In this document: positions 5,180 through 6,136 of the stretch, piece after piece | How the letters are laid out: each line of letters opens with the position of its first letter | Numbering within the stretch: the first letter of the stretch is position 1 | Assembly: GCA_027485535.1 (NCBI GenBank) | Contig: JAIXQV010000237.1 | Coordinates: 1-6,136, forward strand | Direction of reading: 5' to 3' | DNA: 6,136 nt | Source: Oxalobacteraceae bacterium | Lineage (GTDB): Bacteria; Pseudomonadota; Gammaproteobacteria; Burkholderiales; Burkholderiaceae_D | Position numbers and translations under genes: made by a program | Notes under the pieces: generated by a model | The model's database searches: none | Told to the model about the DNA's origin: nothing | The model's input: only the letters and a program-made list of their open reading frames with translations

Positions 5180-6136
5180 TTACCGATTTCCAATTTGCGT
5201 AATCTTCAATGCGTTGGTGCCGCCAACTTGTCCCATAGGCTCGCCCCAGGTCACGACAATCATGTCACCCGTGTCGACCAAGCCTTTTTCTAAGAGTGTT
5301 TTTTCTACCTCAGCGAGGACCGCATCACGATCGTTGGAGCTACTCGGTAGCTGCATCGGATACACATTACGAAACAATGAGGTCTTGCGCTGCGTGCCCA
5401 GATTCGGGGTCATGGCATAGATTGGAATATCGACATCATGCCGACTCATCCACAGTGCCGTCGAACCAGATTCGGTGAATGCAACAATGGCGCGCACCCG
5501 CAGATGATGTGCGGTGAATAGCGCACCATAAGCAATCGATTGATCAATCCGGGTGAAGGTGACGTTCATGAAATCGGTATCCAGCGAGCTGAGCTCGGAC
5601 TTCTCAGCCTCGATACACACCGCCGCCATCGTCTCAACCGTCTCGATTGGATACTTGCCCGCTGCAGTCTCTGCTGAGGCCATCACCGCGTCGGTGCCAT
5701 CTAGCACCGCATTGGCGACATCAGAGACCTCGGCGCGAGTCGGTACCGCATTCTGAATCATGGACTCCATCATCTGGGTCGCGGTAATCACCAACTTGTT
5801 GGAGGCGCGCGCCATGCGAATCATGCGCTTTTGCAGCGCTGGTACAGCCGCATTGCCCACCTCAACCGCGAGATCACCACGTGCCACCATGATGCCGTCA
5901 GAGGCATCGAGAATTTCTTGCAGATTAGGTATCGCCTCGGCGCGCTCGATCTTCGCAATCATGCGTGCGCGATGGCCATAGGGCTCGCCCGCGATGGTCG
6001 CCAGTTGCCGCGCCATCGCCATATCGGTCGCATTTTTTGGGAAAGACACCGCCACATAGTCCGCGCCTAAACGCATCGCGGTCTTGATGTCATCCATATC
6101 TTTCGCGGTCAGCGCTGGCGCCGACAGCCCGCCACC
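5180..6136 (-). CDS. pyk: Pyruvate kinase, N-terminus outside window
   Basis: Pyruvate kinase converts phosphoenolpyruvate and ADP to pyruvate and ATP, the last step of glycolysis. The visible 318 residues run from the window edge to TAA (5180-5182). Roughly 160 N-terminal residues, including the start and most of the B domain, are missing. The frame is open from base 6136, opening GGGLSAPALTAKDMDDIKTA, so a Met at 6097 is internal. Visible are the second part of the barrel with ADYVAVSFPKN, MIAKIERAEAI (catalytic Lys, metal-binding Glu), DGIMVARGDLAVEVG (metal-binding Asp), TQMMESMI with PTRAEVSDVANAVLDGTDAVM, and MASAETAAGKYP. The C-terminal domain begins near DQSIAYGA and has TESGSTALWMSR, the phosphate loop used for effector binding in allosteric family members, and TWGEPMG near the end. 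It precedes fba by 18 nt, and its promoter is not in view. Confidence 0.96.
   Translation of the reverse strand, partial: GGGLSAPALTAKDMDDIKTAMRLGADYVAVSFPKNATDMAMARQLATIAGEPYGHRARMIAKIERAEAIPNLQEILDASDGIMVARGDLAVEVGNAAVPALQKRMIRMARASNKLVITATQMMESMIQNAVPTRAEVSDVANAVLDGTDAVMASAETAAGKYPIETVETMAAVCIEAEKSELSSLDTDFMNVTFTRIDQSIAYGALFTAHHLRVRAIVAFTESGSTALWMSRHDVDIPIYAMTPNLGTQRKTSLFRNVYPMQLPSSSNDRDAVLAEVEKTLLEKGLVDTGDMIVVTWGEPMGQVGGTNALKITQIGNR

Noticed and set aside
5180..6097. Pyruvate kinase starting at the Met at 6097
   Set aside because: The frame stays open to the window edge, and the residues before 6097 (GGGLSAPALTAKD) are conserved internal pyruvate kinase sequence. The gene is cut by the window, not truncated.

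Overview
The window looks like chromosomal DNA from a betaproteobacterium, probably of the Burkholderiales/Nitrosomonadales type. The evidence is the gene order pyk-fba-purC-purE-purK-sua5/tsaC, the CbbA-type class II aldolase, the long (about 300 residue) PurC and the moderately GC-rich base composition. The taxonomic call is an inference from gene order and protein style, not from a database search.

Layout: positions 1-112 hold the last 36 codons of a plus-strand gene that resembles the C-terminus of a flavin reductase domain protein. It converges on a block of six minus-strand genes filling the rest of the window. In minus-strand transcription order these are: pyruvate kinase (5180-6136, 5' end cut by the window edge), class II fructose-bisphosphate aldolase (4097-5161), SAICAR synthase PurC (3020-3916), N5-CAIR mutase PurE (2521-3018), N5-CAIR synthetase PurK (1325-2524) and a long Sua5-type threonylcarbamoyl-AMP synthase (183-1325). 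The last four are packed with a 1-nt gap, an ATGA overlap and a TGATG overlap, so they are almost certainly one translationally coupled operon. pyk and fba are 18 nt apart and form a second unit. It ends in a plausible intrinsic terminator at 4033-4063, which separates it from purC.

Functionally, PurK, PurE and PurC carry out three consecutive steps of de novo purine synthesis (AIR to N5-CAIR to CAIR to SAICAR). Pyk and Fba are glycolytic/gluconeogenic enzymes. Sua5/TsaC makes the activated intermediate for the t6A37 tRNA modification. All are housekeeping genes, and no new defence, mobile or biosynthetic system is visible.

The unusual content is in repeats. A 15-bp in-frame minisatellite (nine units, 390-524) inserts 45 residues of degenerate E-V-S-Q-T pentapeptides into the C-terminal domain of the Sua5 protein. 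A separate 14-bp-period tandem array (111-190) fills the whole space between the convergent flavin reductase and Sua5 genes and includes the Sua5 stop codon. Three diverged copies of a 27-bp palindromic repeat sit in the 180-bp purC-fba intergenic region, and one of them forms the stem of the fba terminator. There is no gene-free stretch longer than 300 bases.
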